This document shows, piece after piece, positions 22,633 through 34,050 of a stretch of 64,000 bases of DNA. The translations under genes were made by a program, and so were the position numbers. The stretch lies in the NCBI RefSeq assembly GCF_902459465.1, contig NC_047068.1, positions 6,572,001 through 6,636,000 of the forward strand. The letters run 5' to 3'. The notes below the pieces were generated by a model, which saw only the letters and a list, made by a program, of their open reading frames with translations, was not told where the DNA came from and ran no database searches. Within the stretch, counting starts at the first letter, position 1. Every line of letters starts with the position of its first letter. The DNA comes from Asterias rubens. Lineage: Eukaryota; Echinodermata; Asteroidea; Forcipulatida; Asteriidae.

Positions 22633-24580
22633 ATAGTAATAATAATAACCGAATTTATAAAGCGCCTTTTCCAAAGGATGCAAAGCGCTATGGATAATGC
22701 AACCAAAAGCCCAAAAAGAGAAAAAGACTAGAATCAAAAACACATTAGATGGAACGATTAAACAGATGTGTTTTTAAAAGTCCTTTAAACTGTTCTACAG
22801 AAGAAGCGTTCCGGATGTTTGTTGGGAGTGAGTTCCAGTTGCAGGGACCAGCGATGGAGAATGCACGGTCTCAAAACTTCCTTGAGGATCGAGGTACTAC
22901 TAGATTGGATTGAGATCGAAGACCTTCACGTTTGGGTTTGCTGAGATCTAGTGTGTCTGAAATGTAGGATGGGAAAGTATTGGATACAGTTTTGATTACG
23001 TTCAGTGCCGTCTTAAATTGATCCGCTGGTCGACCGGAAGCCAATGGAGATCCGTGAGCAGAGGTGTGGCATGGGAATACTTAGGATCAGTCGAGCAGCC
23101 TTGTTTTGGAGTTTTTGTAAGCGGTTGAGATCGTGTTGCTTCAGTCCAGTGAGAAGGGAGTTGCAGTAGTCGAGGCGTGAGAGTACCAGTGCACGAACAA
23201 CAGAATGACAGGTGTCATAATCCAGGTATTTGCGTATCATTGTGATGTTGTGTATGTGATAGTTAACGGATCTGCAGAGACCAGTGACATGTCGACTCAT
23301 TGACATGGAGTTGTCGAAAGTTACTCCCAGGTTCCGAACGGATGAGACAGGATTGATGGTTGCGTTTCCTATGGTGAGGGTTAGTAGCTCAAGACGTTTG
23401 TAGTGATATGGTGACGATGCTATGAAAAACTGTTTTGTTTTCATTCAGCATGAGTTTGTTTGCGATCATCCAGGTTGGACCTCCTGGATACGGTTGGATA
23501 GCCTAAACAAGCAGCCCTCGGCATCACACGGGATGGTAGGATCAAAACCTAGGTAAATTTGAATGTCATCAGCATACATGTGGTAGTTGACTCCATGCCG
23601 ATGAAGGATGTCCCCGATAGGAGTAACGTACATGGTGAATGCACGTGGACCGATAACAGAACCTTGAGGGACACCAAACTCAAGGTGATGGACATCAGAC
23701 TTGGCACCTGCGGCATGGACCCAATGTGTTCTTCTTGTAAAGTAGGACGAGAACCACTGAAGAGCAGTACCAGTGATCCCAAAACGTTCACGAAAGCGCT
23801 GTAGTAGGATATCGTGGTCAAGGGTATCAAAAGCAGCAGAGAGGTCGAGCGTTACTAAGAAAACTGCTCTGCTGCCGTCCATTATGCGGAGGATGTCGTT
23901 GTGTACCCTGAGAAGAGCTGTCTCGGTGCTGTGACCAACTCTGTATGCGACTGCAATGGATCGAGTAGCTTGTGGTCGTCCAGGTATTGAGTGAGTTGGG
24001 AGCAGACTACCGTTTCAATGACTTTGGACAGGTAGCGGATGTTGGAAACTGGGCGATAGTTCTTGAGTTCTTCTTTATCCATTGAAGGCTTTTTCAAGAT
24101 TGGTGTTACTATTGCATCCCCAGACTCTTTGGAAAGACACCTGACTGTAGGGATGCATAAACAATCTCAGTCAGCTTGGGAAGGAATGTCATGATGTGAC
24201 GCTTGAGTACTGATGTGGGAATTGGATCCAGCTGGCATGATTTGTTGGTGGATCGCTGAACAATCTTCAAGAGTTTTTCCGAAGTAACAGGATGAAAATC
24301 CGACAACTGGCAGTCTGAAGACGGCAAGGTAACCGACAATTGCTGATCGACGTGTTGATCAGCAATAAACAAACGAATGTTCTTTACCTTCTCCATAAAG
24401 TGGTGACTAAATTGCTTGGCCAGCGCGGTTGGTGATATTGAAACGGTAGGTTCTTGTGGGATGCTGCCAATTAATTCATTGACGGTACGGAAGATGACTT
24501 TAGGGATTGCGGCAGTGATGCTTCGTAAAAACGCTTGGTTCTACTCCGTGAAACTGAAGTTTTCTCTTTTGTCATTTTGG
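22633..24580 (-). mobile_element. CR1-like non-LTR retrotransposon, copy 2
   Basis: Duplicate of 17101-18930 and better preserved at YADDIQIY. RT blocks: 24396-24109 (SCQLDPIPTSVLK), 24097-23882 (LKNYRPVSNIRYLSKVIE), 23882-23466 (LDLSAAFDTLDHDILL, GVPQGSVIGP, YADD), 23444-23013 (RNLGVTFDNSM, LDYCNSLLTGL, RLQKLQNKAARLI). Frame changes near 23450, 23882 and 24105 disable it. There is no endonuclease. It was carried here by segmental duplication, not by independent insertion. Confidence 0.9.
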
Positions 24581-24589
24581 GCTTTGTGT

Positions 24590-24745
24590 GAGAGTGGGTG
24601 GTTTTGAGGGAGGTGGGATGGTGGGTGGTTTGGAGGGAGGTTCGGTTGATGGGTGGTTTTGGAGAGAAATTGGGATGGTAGTAGTTTGGAGGATAGGTTG
24701 GTGAGTGGTTTAGAGGAGATGGTTAGTGGGTGGTTTTAGAGCGAG
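24590..24745 (-). repeat. Minisatellite remnant (copy 3 unit)
   Basis: Same as 18930-19085 with few differences; G-rich on plus. Confidence 0.8.
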
Positions 24746-25803
24746 TTTAGAGTAGCCGGTAACACTTTGCACTAAAATCAACGTCAAAATATACAAGTAC
24801 ATTGTGCAGAAAATGTTTAATACTTTGTAATTAAATAACTGTTGATAATTGTGCTGAGAAAATGGTGCAAATACACAATCTTGAAAAAGTTTTTAGATTT
24901 GAAACACATTTCTAAGAATACTTCTGTACCGACGTTTTCCTCATGTTATTCTTAATCATGTTTAGACTCTTGCGTGAGTTTGAATCCTACAAACCATGTA
25001 AGCAGGTGTCAAAATGATTACCACATGTTTAGAAAGTCGGTACAACTTATATTGTAAACTAAGCACTGTTTTTACAGTGCATCATAACCTTAAAAACAAC
25101 AGCTAAATTAAACAATTTTGTAAAGTTTTCAGGATCAAGATCTGCAATCATAATCAAATCGACCGTCACCTAAAAAACATATTTTTGTTTAGTGTCTGAC
25201 GAAACAAAAAATCACTAATCCTGTTCATTAAACACCAAGAGTTAAAAAATGTGAACCTAATCAACACGTTTTCAATCGGTTACTGTGTCTTCCATTTCCA
25301 CCTTTAGCCGTTGTTTTATGGTCCTTGCTGCATTCTAGACAAACCATCGTCCCTAAAACTTGCTCAAGCAGATAACATTTACGAATAAATATGGCAAAAA
25401 TTGCACCAGACTAGTTAACAATGAAGCATTGGGCCGTGCCTGTATTGGCGACTGCAGGCTGTGGCAGTTGAGTGTGTCAAATTGGTACCATTACATTGTA
25501 TTGACCTCTTGCACCAACGTTACATGCGACTACTGCCTGCCACCCTCGCCCCCTCTATAACATACGCTTATAAAGCTACGGCTTTACTTTGACTACACGA
25601 TATAATTGTCAACATACCTCAGTCATCATCATTGAATTTACCATCCACTAGAAATCTCAGTTATTGAGTATCCCACAAAAAACAATCATCACTAAACACC
25701 AACAATTAAAAGTTTCTAGTTTCATCAATAAATGACAATCCGTTTCTGTATCCTCCATAATTCTCCTTCATGTCTCCACCGTTTCCTAATGACCCTTGCT
25801 GCT
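24746..25803 (-). other. 3' flank of lectin copy 3
   Basis: No gene. Near-identical to 19086-20142, including the empty family E site near 25518. Confidence 0.6.
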
Positions 25804-26436
25804 TCATGGACAAACCATCTTCCCTCCAGCTTGTTTAGGCAGATTGAAGGAGTGACATCGGGGATGTGATCGGCAAGCCTTCCCGCATGATCCGACGCCT
25901 TCACCCATGAACTCCTCCATGGCGTGGTGTAGCAGGCACTGAGGAGTGAGGCGGCCACCACTGCTAACAGGGAGCTCGCATACGGCAAAGTAGAGGTGAT
26001 TACATGGGACATCGTTCCATGTACCACCACCCCACTTGGATTGGATCACACAATCTTCACGCCCGTTATAGTCATTTGGCTCTCCATTTGGCCAATTCTC
26101 ATAGGCTTTGGTATCATCACCCTTTAACGGACAGAGCTGCCAGTTTCCCTCCTCCAATATGTCATTGCAACCAATCCAAAGATGGTCATTTGGTGTCAAA
26201 TCAGGTTCTTTCAGGAATAGTTCCCATATGTCATCCTGTTCGGATTGAGAGTTTGGGATAGCTAGGTTTGCTCGTGACTCGGCACAAGTGCGATTTGCTT
26301 GGTACCAATCCATCTTGTCCTTTATAATGAAGTAACATGACTCGCCGTATCGGTGCCAATCAGGAGGGCAGAATTCAGCCATTAAACGGGCACAGTAAAC
26401 GCAAAGAACAAGAATTAATACTTGAGCTATATGCAT
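25804..26436 (-). CDS. Secreted C-type lectin, copy 3, intact
   Basis: 210 aa, single exon, same architecture as copy 2: signal peptide (1-20), CTLD with CPPDWHRYGESCYF, NRT sequon, WIGCND, EPN at 119-121, WND at 140-142, then the Cys-rich PAN/apple-like tail ending KMVCP. It is the most divergent copy around the sugar site: REDCVIQSKWGGGTWND followed by VPCNHLYFAVCEL, where the others have DDHCENSHF. The changes cluster in the ligand-binding loop while the rest is nearly identical, which could mean altered sugar preference. The stop and tail match copy 2. Expression is unknown. Confidence 0.9.
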   Translation of the reverse strand: MHIAQVLILVLCVYCARLMAEFCPPDWHRYGESCYFIIKDKMDWYQANRTCAESRANLAIPNSQSEQDDIWELFLKEPDLTPNDHLWIGCNDILEEGNWQLCPLKGDDTKAYENWPNGEPNDYNGREDCVIQSKWGGGTWNDVPCNHLYFAVCELPVSSGGRLTPQCLLHHAMEEFMGEGVGSCGKACRSHPRCHSFNLPKQAGGKMVCP

Positions 26437-26501
26437 CTTGTAAATTCTTCAAAATGCTTGAAAACGACTGCAAAAGCTAAACGAGTAGAATATTTGATCT
26501 G

Positions 26502-26508
26502 TTTTATA
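26502..26508 (-). promoter_or_regulatory. TATA box of lectin copy 3
   Basis: TATAAAA on minus, 66 bases before the ATG, as in copies 2 and 4. Confidence 0.7.
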
Positions 26509-26689
26509 CAGACAGTAACATGCGTCGGAAAATGGTGACCGATATGGTAGACGGAATCCAGCCAAATCCAGCTTTTTCTTAAAATGTCTGAAATACTTCA
26601 AAGTACAGTATTTGAAATATTCCAGAAACTGATACAGTTTGTCAGACGTTGAGTGTTCGAGCAGCTTACTGATGACGTGGATATCTTTT

Positions 26690-29115
26690 AGTGGTTTATA
26701 CCGTGGTGGTGTTGTCGAAGCAAGTGCAAACTAAACATTGATTTCGCGGAGATGCGCCCCATTCCAAACCGTTAACGTTGTCAGACGCGATGACAGGACT
26801 AAGTGGCTGCTTGCTTTGGTAGTATTCCTTGCAAATGGTGATTTTCAGTGGCAGTTCGTCAGGCCTGCAGTGCGTCATCGTTTCCAGGGAAACAGGTTAA
26901 TTAAAACCACGGAGTTTTAAGAGTCCGACTTTTTCTGAGAATATATTTTCAACACGATACCAGCCTGCCCAACCGCCGAATCAAATCGATTTTATTCGAA
27001 ACTGTTATTTTCTGACCTTCAGTCGCCATATAGTATTGGTTTTGCTCGCAAGCATTCTACTCAGGTTCGATAATTTCTTTCAAAGAGGTAACAATACGCA
27101 AACAGTCAGTGCTGTATTTCTTTAATTACCTGCTTTTGGGTTAATTAGCCTGTAATATTGGTTGGTTACTGCTTATGTCTTAACACAGACTCGCTTATAT
27201 CATACAATTAGACATTCCTATTGCAACGTCACTGTCCATACGGGGTAATCGCTATAATAAAGCGCGCCACCAATAGTCATGCTTAGTCCTTTCCTTCACA
27301 ACACAACAGTTTTGCAAAGGATGGGGTGTGCTTGATTTAAAGCAACTTGTAATTTCCTTTAAATTGAAGATAAAGTACAACGACACGTCCAGAATGACTG
27401 TCATAACAACTGTGATTATTACTCATAGTCTGTCAAAATTAATCCACACTTTCTTCCTTCTAAACCGGTACGACACAAAGGTTGATCTGATTGTGGAATC
27501 CAATTTCGAAGATGTATGGTATCTTTCATTGATGGTTTTCCTTGGCCTTGTTGCTTGCTGGACAAGTCTTATTCCCTCAATCTTAATCCAGCAGATTGAA
27601 GGAGCGACATCTTATTGTATGCATGACCAACACGGAGCTATTTTGTAAGAAATACTTTGTATTCTAAATTATTCTCAATAATATAGCGACGAGTGATACT
27701 TCGTGCAAACACGTCTCTTTCGTACAAAGGTTTCCATGGACGTTTACGCCAAATACTTTCAAAAGTAAAGCTCTCATAACAATTAATGTTTACACATTCA
27801 AAATAAAATCGAAAAAAATCGAAACAAAGAGATTAGCACGTACAGTGCCACTCCGTGCTGGTGTACGTGCTGGATTGTTAAACCTTCGTCGTCACGAGGC
27901 GAGAGACAAAATGGCTGCCTGCTTTGGCTCTTCCACGAGGGTAGTTGCGACGTTGAAGGTTGAATCAAGTATAGCCGCCATTGATTGGTTATAATTGAAT
28001 TCACGACCAAGGATTAAATTGAAATATAATACTATGAGGCCAGTGTTGCCATGACAACAGCTTGACGTAAACCCCACAGAAAATCAGAGGTGGGTTTATG
28101 CAGTTACAAAACCCAAAGCTCAAGTCAAACCCACACAACCGTAGAGAAAATCGATATATTTTAAAACTGCTCGTTTTTTTTACTGACGTCGCAGTCGCCA
28201 TGTTGGTTATTTTTCCCAGCAAGTCTACGCATGCAATTAAGGATACCAAAATCACGTTTGTTTCACTTCGTTTCTTTGAATAAGAGAATTCGCTCCTCCG
28301 TGTTCGATGTGGTACTTGGGTCGTCTGCACGAAACTAAATGATACATTGTTTATTGGTAGGTGGGTTTGCTTTGGAGGAAGGGTTGATTTTGAAGGGATG
28401 GGGGGTTTGTGATTGGTTTTAGAGAGAAGTTGGGTTGGTGGATGGTTTTATTAGGGTGTGTGGGTTGCTGTGTGGTTTTGAAGGAGGGATTTGTTGTCAG
28501 CAAGTGCGTTAACCATCAACCATTCAGTGGGGGCACTGACAAATAGATCAAAGACGTTTTTGTTCACAGCTTGATTGGATGGTGTGCTTCTTGTGAGAAT
28601 TAGAATGAATCTTCACATTCATCTTCACATTGGTTGAAAGATGAATATGTAGAGAGAAATGGAATGAGTCTAATCTTTCAAAATCAATGACGTATCATAA
28701 CTTCCCTTATGACCTTCACACAAATTGTGTAATTTCTATCAAAGGCTTAGACTGTGAAGGTACAATAAGAATCCGGTGAAATGATTAGTTGCTCAAAACT
28801 CGCCCTGAGAATCACATGTCCGTGCTGTGCGTTTGGTACCTACTATACCATAAAGGGATGTTTTGATGTTCTAATGAAAAAAAACTATGAGGAGGTTTTT
28901 CCGGTTTTCTTAGCAATTAGTCATTGCATTCCAATCAAACTTCTACATGGGATTCACATTATCTCTCTTGATAATTTTACATTTAAATCAGCATTGTGTT
29001 TACAATACTAACCCTAATTCAAATCATTCACAATAATGTTTGGTTTTGAACTTGAATACTTTTGTACTAAAATAAACGTCCATATCTACTAGACCAGTGT
29101 GTATAACTAAGGTGT
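26690..29115. repeat. Amplicon segment repeated 4.94 kb downstream
   Basis: Matches 31630-34050 at a constant offset of about 4937 bases with very few differences. No gene: frames of 60-109 codons are conserved between copies only because the DNA is, and several are broken in one copy (for example 27328-27648 is open but stops early at 32460). It contains a minisatellite remnant at 28355-28490. Confidence 0.8.
28355..28490 (-). repeat. Minisatellite remnant (copy 4 unit), without LINE
   Basis: 'gggtttgctttggaggaagg', 'gagaagttgggttggtggat' and similar degenerate units. No LINE is inserted here, unlike the copy 2 and 3 units. It is followed by 'accatcaaccattcagt', the complement of the sequence just before the big array at 11765-11785. 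Confidence 0.7.
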
Positions 29116-29124
29116 AGAATATGT

Positions 29125-29496
29125 TTAAAGGCAGTGGACACTATTGGTACAGAATTACTCAAAATATTTATAAGCTTAAAACCTTACTTGGTAACCAGTA
29201 ATGGGGAGAGGATTATATAGTATTAAACAGATTGAGAAATTGCTCCCTCTGAGGTGACGTACTTTTCGCGAAAAAGGGAATTTTCAACTAGTTTGATTTC
29301 GAGACGTTTGATTTTGAGGTTTCGAAATCAAGCACCTGAAAGCACACAACTTCGCGTGACAAGGGTGTTTTTTCATTCACAGTTATCTCGCAACTTCGAC
29401 AACCAATTGAGCTCAACTTTTCAAAGGTTTGTTATTTTATGCATAGTTGAGAAGACCGGTCTTTGACAATTACCAATAGTGTCCAGTGTCTTTAAT
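29125..29496. mobile_element. TTAA MITE family A downstream of lectin copy 4
   Basis: TTAA at 29125-29128 and 29493-29496; left terminus AGGCAGTGGACACTATTGG, right terminus ccaatagtgtccagtgtct. The same insertion is found, split by a LINE, beside copy 5 (34050-36866), so it predates that duplication. Confidence 0.85.
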
Positions 29497-30047
29497 ACTT
29501 CTTGATAACTGCTGGTAAACTCTAACTACTTGGTATAATTTTGAGAAAATCTTTAAGATATCAGGTGCGTTTTCGCGGCAGTAACCGATAACTGTTTTTG
29601 TCATTGACACGTAATCAACCAATGACAAATTCAACCAAAACAGTTCTGGGTTATACGACCGCGAAAACGCATCCCTGTAATCATCATTGAATCTCCATCC
29701 AAACGTAAATCGAGTTACAGAATATCCAACTGAACAACAATTTACCAATCGATCTTTTCATTAAACACAAGTAAGTATATTTTCAAGTTTCTTCAATATT
29801 CCTCAGTATAATAATATACATATCGGTTTTTGTGTCCATCACATTACTAGTTCACTGACCTATCATTTTTCGTTCTTTTTGCTCAAGAAGATTTTTTTAA
29901 AAACAAATGAATTATGCGTAAATGTCACCAGACTATTTTCCAATGAAGCATCGGGTTGTGCCTGTATTGACGAACAAGGGCTGTGGCAGTTGCTAAAGTT
30001 GTGTCAAATTGGTACCATTACGTTGTATTGACCTCTTGCGCCAACGT
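29497..30047. other. Amplicon sequence between MITEs
   Basis: No gene. Contains an inverted repeat 'ggtgcgttttcgcggcagta' / 'gaccgcgaaaacgcatccct' (about 29566-29685). It is repeated at 36870-37464. Confidence 0.5.
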
Positions 30048-30483
30048 TTAAAGGATTCGGGTACTTTTTCAAAATGTCCACAGATTTACATTAAACTTAC
30101 AGGGTTTGAAGATAATGATATAGTGGAAAGCTTCCCTTCAAATATTACTAACTAAGGTTGTGTAGTTTTTGAGAAATGAGTAAAACAAGTCACAAAATAA
30201 TTTTGGTCTCATGAGACCAAAATTATTTTAGCATGTAAAATCCCCTTAACCAGTTATGATATTATACCAAACCATAGCATAACTGGTTAACACGTTTTTA
30301 CATGCTAAAACTGAGACGAAAATTATGACTTTCACTCATTTCTCAAAAACTACAGCACCTCAGTAAGTAAAATTTCAAGGGAAGATTTCTAATATCATAA
30401 TCTTCAAACTGTGTAAGTTTAATGTAAATCTGTGGACATTGTGTTTTTTGTTAGGAAAAAGTACATATACATGTAATCTTTAA
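30048..30483. mobile_element. TTAA foldback MITE, family E, copy 1
   Basis: Flanked by TTTAA. The left end AGGATTCGGGTACTTTTTC pairs loosely with the right end (ggaaaaagtacatatacatg). Internal arms such as 'tacattaaact' / 'agtttaatgta', 'tttttgagaaatgag' / 'ctcatttctcaaaaa' and 'ccagttatgatatt' make it a long hairpin. The empty site is seen at copies 1-3. Confidence 0.8.
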
Positions 30484-30743
30484 CATGCGGCTACTGCCTG
30501 CCGGCCTCGCCCCCTCTATAGTAAACGCCTACAACGCAACAACTTTATTTGTCAACATACCTCACACATCATTGTTGAATTTACCAGGCACTAAAAACAG
30601 AGTTATTGGGTATCCCTAAAAAAAAAATCATCACTAAACGCCAAGATTAAAAGTGTAAAATTTCATCAATAGATGACAATCCGTTTCTGCGTCCTGCATA
30701 TTCCCCTTAATGTCTCCTTCGTTTCCTAAAAACCCTTACTGCT

Positions 30744-31373
30744 TCATGCACAAACCATCTTCCCTCCAGCTTGTTTAGGCAGATTGAAGGAGTGACATCG
30801 GGGGTGTGATCGGCAAGCCTTCCCGCATGATCCGACGCCTTCCCCGATCATCTCCTCCATGGCGTGGTGTAGCAGGCACTGAGGAGTGAGGCGGCCACCA
30901 CTGCTAACAGGGAGCTCGCATACGGCAAAGTGAGAGTTTTCGCAGTCGTCATCGTTCCATGTACCACCCCTCCACTTGATTTGGACCCCACAATCTTCAC
31001 CATCTCCTGAGTCGTTTGGCTCTCCATCCGCCCAATTCTCATAGGCGTTGGTTTCAACCTTTAACGGACAGTGCTGCCAGTTTCCCTCCTCCAATATGTC
31101 ATTGCAACCAATCCAAAGATGGTCGTCTCGTGTCAGATCAGGTTCCTTCAGGAATAGTTCCCATATGTCATCCTGTTCGGATTGAGAGTTTGGGATAGCT
31201 AGGTTTGCTCGTGACTCGGCACAAGTGCGATTTGCTTGGTACCAATCCATCTTGTCCTTTATAATGAAGTAACATGACTCGCCGTATCGGTGCCAATCAG
31301 GAGGGTAGAATTCAGCCATTAAACGGGCACAGTAAACGCATAAAACAAGAATTAATACTTGAGCTATATGCAT
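30744..31373 (-). CDS. Secreted C-type lectin, copy 4, open frame with a Cys-to-Tyr change
   Basis: 209 aa, single exon: signal peptide (1-20), CTLD, tail ending KMVCA. The first CTLD cysteine is lost: EFYPPDWHRYGESCYF here, against EICPPDW or EFCPPDW in the other copies, so the N-terminal disulfide of the long-form fold cannot form and its partner at about residue 34 is unpaired. The sugar site is otherwise complete: EPN in DGEPNDSGDGEDCG and WND in GGTWNDDDCENSHFAVCEL. The frame is open throughout and the TATA box is kept, so it may still be expressed. Calcium-dependent sugar binding is inferred from the EPN/WND motifs. Confidence 0.85.
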   Translation of the reverse strand: MHIAQVLILVLCVYCARLMAEFYPPDWHRYGESCYFIIKDKMDWYQANRTCAESRANLAIPNSQSEQDDIWELFLKEPDLTRDDHLWIGCNDILEEGNWQHCPLKVETNAYENWADGEPNDSGDGEDCGVQIKWRGGTWNDDDCENSHFAVCELPVSSGGRLTPQCLLHHAMEEMIGEGVGSCGKACRSHPRCHSFNLPKQAGGKMVCA

Positions 31374-31438
31374 CTTGTAAATTCTTCAAAATGCTTGAAA
31401 ACGACTGCAAAAGATAAACGAGTAGAATATTTGATATG

Positions 31439-31445
31439 TTTTATA
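31439..31445 (-). promoter_or_regulatory. TATA box of lectin copy 4
   Basis: TATAAAA on minus, 66 bases before the ATG, at the same spacing as copies 2 and 3. Confidence 0.7.
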
Positions 31446-31629
31446 CAGACAGTAACATGCGTCGGACAATGGTGACCGATATGGTAGACAGTCTCCAGCC
31501 AAATCCAGCTTTTTCTTAAAATGTCTGAACTACTTCAAAGTACAGTATTTGAAATATTCCAGAAACTGATACAGTTTGTCAGACGTTGAGTGTTCGAGCA
31601 GCTTACTGATGACGTGGATATCTTTTAGT

Positions 31630-34050
31630 GGTTTATACCGTGGTGGTGTTGTCGAACCAAGTGCAAACTAAACATTGATTTCGCGGAGATGCGCCCCATT
31701 CAAAACCGTTAACGTTGTCAGACGCGATGACAGGACTAAGTGGCTGCTTGCTTTGGTAGTATTCCTTGCAAATGGTGATTTTCAGTGGCAGTTCGTCAGG
31801 CCTGCAGTGCGTCATCGTTTCCAGGGAAACAGGTTAATTAAAACCACGGAGTTTTAAGAGTCCGACTTTTTCTGAGAATATATTTTCAACACGATACCAG
31901 CCCACCCAACCGCCGAGTGAAATCGACTTTATTCGAAATTGTTATTTTCTGACTTTCAGTCGCCATATAGTATTGGTTTTGCTCGCAAGCATTCTACTCA
32001 GGTTCGATAATTTGTTTCAAAGAGGTAACAATACGCAAACAGTCAGTGCTGTATTTCTTTAATTACCTGCTTTTTGTGTTAATTAGCCTGTAATATTGGT
32101 TGGTTACTGCTTATGTCTTAACACAGACTCGCTTATATCATACAATTAGACATTCCTATTGCAACGTCACTGTCCATACGGGGTATTCGCTATAATAAAG
32201 CGCGCCACCAATAGTCATGCTTAGTTCTTTCCTTCACAACACAACAGTTTTGCAAAGGATGGGATGTGCTTGATTTAAAGCAACTTGTAATTTCCTTTAA
32301 ATTGAAGATAAAGTACAACGACACGTCCAGAATGACCGTCATAACAACTGTGATTATTACTAATAGTCTGTCAAAATTAATCCACACTTTCTTCCTTCTA
32401 AACCGGTACGACACAAAGGTTGAACTGATTGTGGAATCCAATTTCGAAGATGTATGGTAACTTTCATTGACGTATTTCCTTGGCCTTGTTGCTTGCTGGA
32501 CAAGTCATATTCCCTCAATCTTAATCCAGCAGATTGAAGGAGCGACATCTTATTGTATGCATGACCAACACGGAGCTATTTTGTAAGAAATACTTTGTAT
32601 TCTAAATTATTCTCAATAATATTGCGACGAGTGATACTTCGTGCAAACACGTCTCTTTCGTACAAAGGTTGCCATGGACGTTTAGGCCAAATACTTTCAA
32701 AAGTAAAGCTCTCATAAAAATTAATGTTTACACATTCAAAATAAAATCGAAAAAATCGAAACAAATAGATTAGCACGTACAGTGCCACTCCGTGCTGGTG
32801 TACGTGCTGGATTGTTAAACCTTCGTCGTCACGAGGCGAGAGACAAAATGGCTGCCTGCTTTGGCTCTTCCACGAGGGTAGTTGCGACGTTGAAGGTTGA
32901 ATCAAGTATAGCCGCCATTGATTGGTTCTAATTGAATTCACGACCAAAGATTAAATTGAAATATAATACTATGAGGCCAGTGTTGCCATGACAACAGCTT
33001 GACGCAAACCCCACAGAAAATCAGAGGTGGGTTTATGCAGTTACAAAACCCAAAGCTCAAGTCAAACCCACACAACCGTAGAGAAAATCGATATATTTTA
33101 AAACTGCTCGTTTTTTTTACTGACGTCGCAGTCGCCATGTTGGTTATTTTTCCCAGCAAGTCTACGCATGCAATTAAGGATACCAAAATCACGTTTGTTT
33201 CACTTCGTTTCTTTGAATAAGAGAATTCGCTCCTCCGTGTTCGATGTGGTACTTGGGTCGTCTGCACGAAACTAAATGATACATTGTTTATTGGTAGGTG
33301 GGTTTGCTTTGGAGGAAGGGTTGATTTTGAAGGGATGGGGGGTTTGTGATTGGTTTTAGAGAGAAGTTGGGTTGGTGGATGGTTTTATTAGGGTGTGTGG
33401 GTTGCTGTGTGGCTTTGAAGGAGGGATTTGTTGTCAGCAAGTGCGTTAACCATCAACCATTCAGTGGGGGCACTGACAAATAGATCAAAGACGTTTTTGT
33501 TCACAGCTTGATTGGATGGTGTGCTTCTTGTGAGAATTAGAATGAATCTTCACATTCATCTTCACATTGGTTGAAAGATGAATATGTAGAGAGAAATGGA
33601 ATGAGTCTAATCTTTCAAAATCAATGACGTATCATAACTTCCCTCATGACCTTCACACAAATTGTGTAATTTCTATCAAAGGCTTAGACTGTGAAGGTAC
33701 AATAAGTATCCGGTGAAATGATTAGTTGCTCAAAACTCGCCCTGAGAATCACATGTCCGTGCTGTGCGTTTGGTACCTACTATACCATAAAGGGATGATT
33801 TGATGTTCTAATGAAAAAAACTATGAGGAGGTTTTTCCGGTTTTCTTAGCAATTAGTCATTGCATTGCATTCAAACTTTCACAGGGGACTATCACATTAT
33901 CTCTCTTGATAATTTTGCATTTAAATCAGCATTGTGTTAACAATACTAACCCTATTTCAAATCATTCACAATAATGTTTGGTTTTGAACTTGAATACTTT
34001 TGTACTAAAATAAACGTCCATATCTACTAGACCAGTGTGTATAACTAAGG
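31630..34050. repeat. Amplicon segment, second copy of 26690-29115
   Basis: Same content and order as 26690-29115. No gene. Minisatellite remnant at 33295-33430. It ends where the family A MITE begins (34050). Confidence 0.8.
33295..33430 (-). repeat. Minisatellite remnant (copy 5 unit), without LINE
   Basis: Near-identical to 28355-28490; G-rich on plus. Confidence 0.7.

Larger units (their letters stand above)
21155..26770. repeat. Lectin amplicon, unit holding copy 3
   Basis: Tandem duplicate of 15600-21115, in the same order and orientation. It differs by scattered substitutions, a 120-base segment retained in the LINE (about 22980-23110) and small indels. The two are the youngest duplicates in the block. 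Confidence 0.85.

Noticed and set aside
26004-26261. Plus-strand ORFs opposite the lectins (also 9754-10092, 20412-20594, 31016-31198, 38352-38591)
   Set aside because: They are antisense shadows of the C-type lectin frame; they recur only because the lectins are duplicated.
28001-28330. 109-codon minus ORF conserved at 32938-33267
   Set aside because: Identity comes from the recent segmental duplication. It has no domain, and neighbouring frames are equally conserved at the DNA level and sometimes broken.
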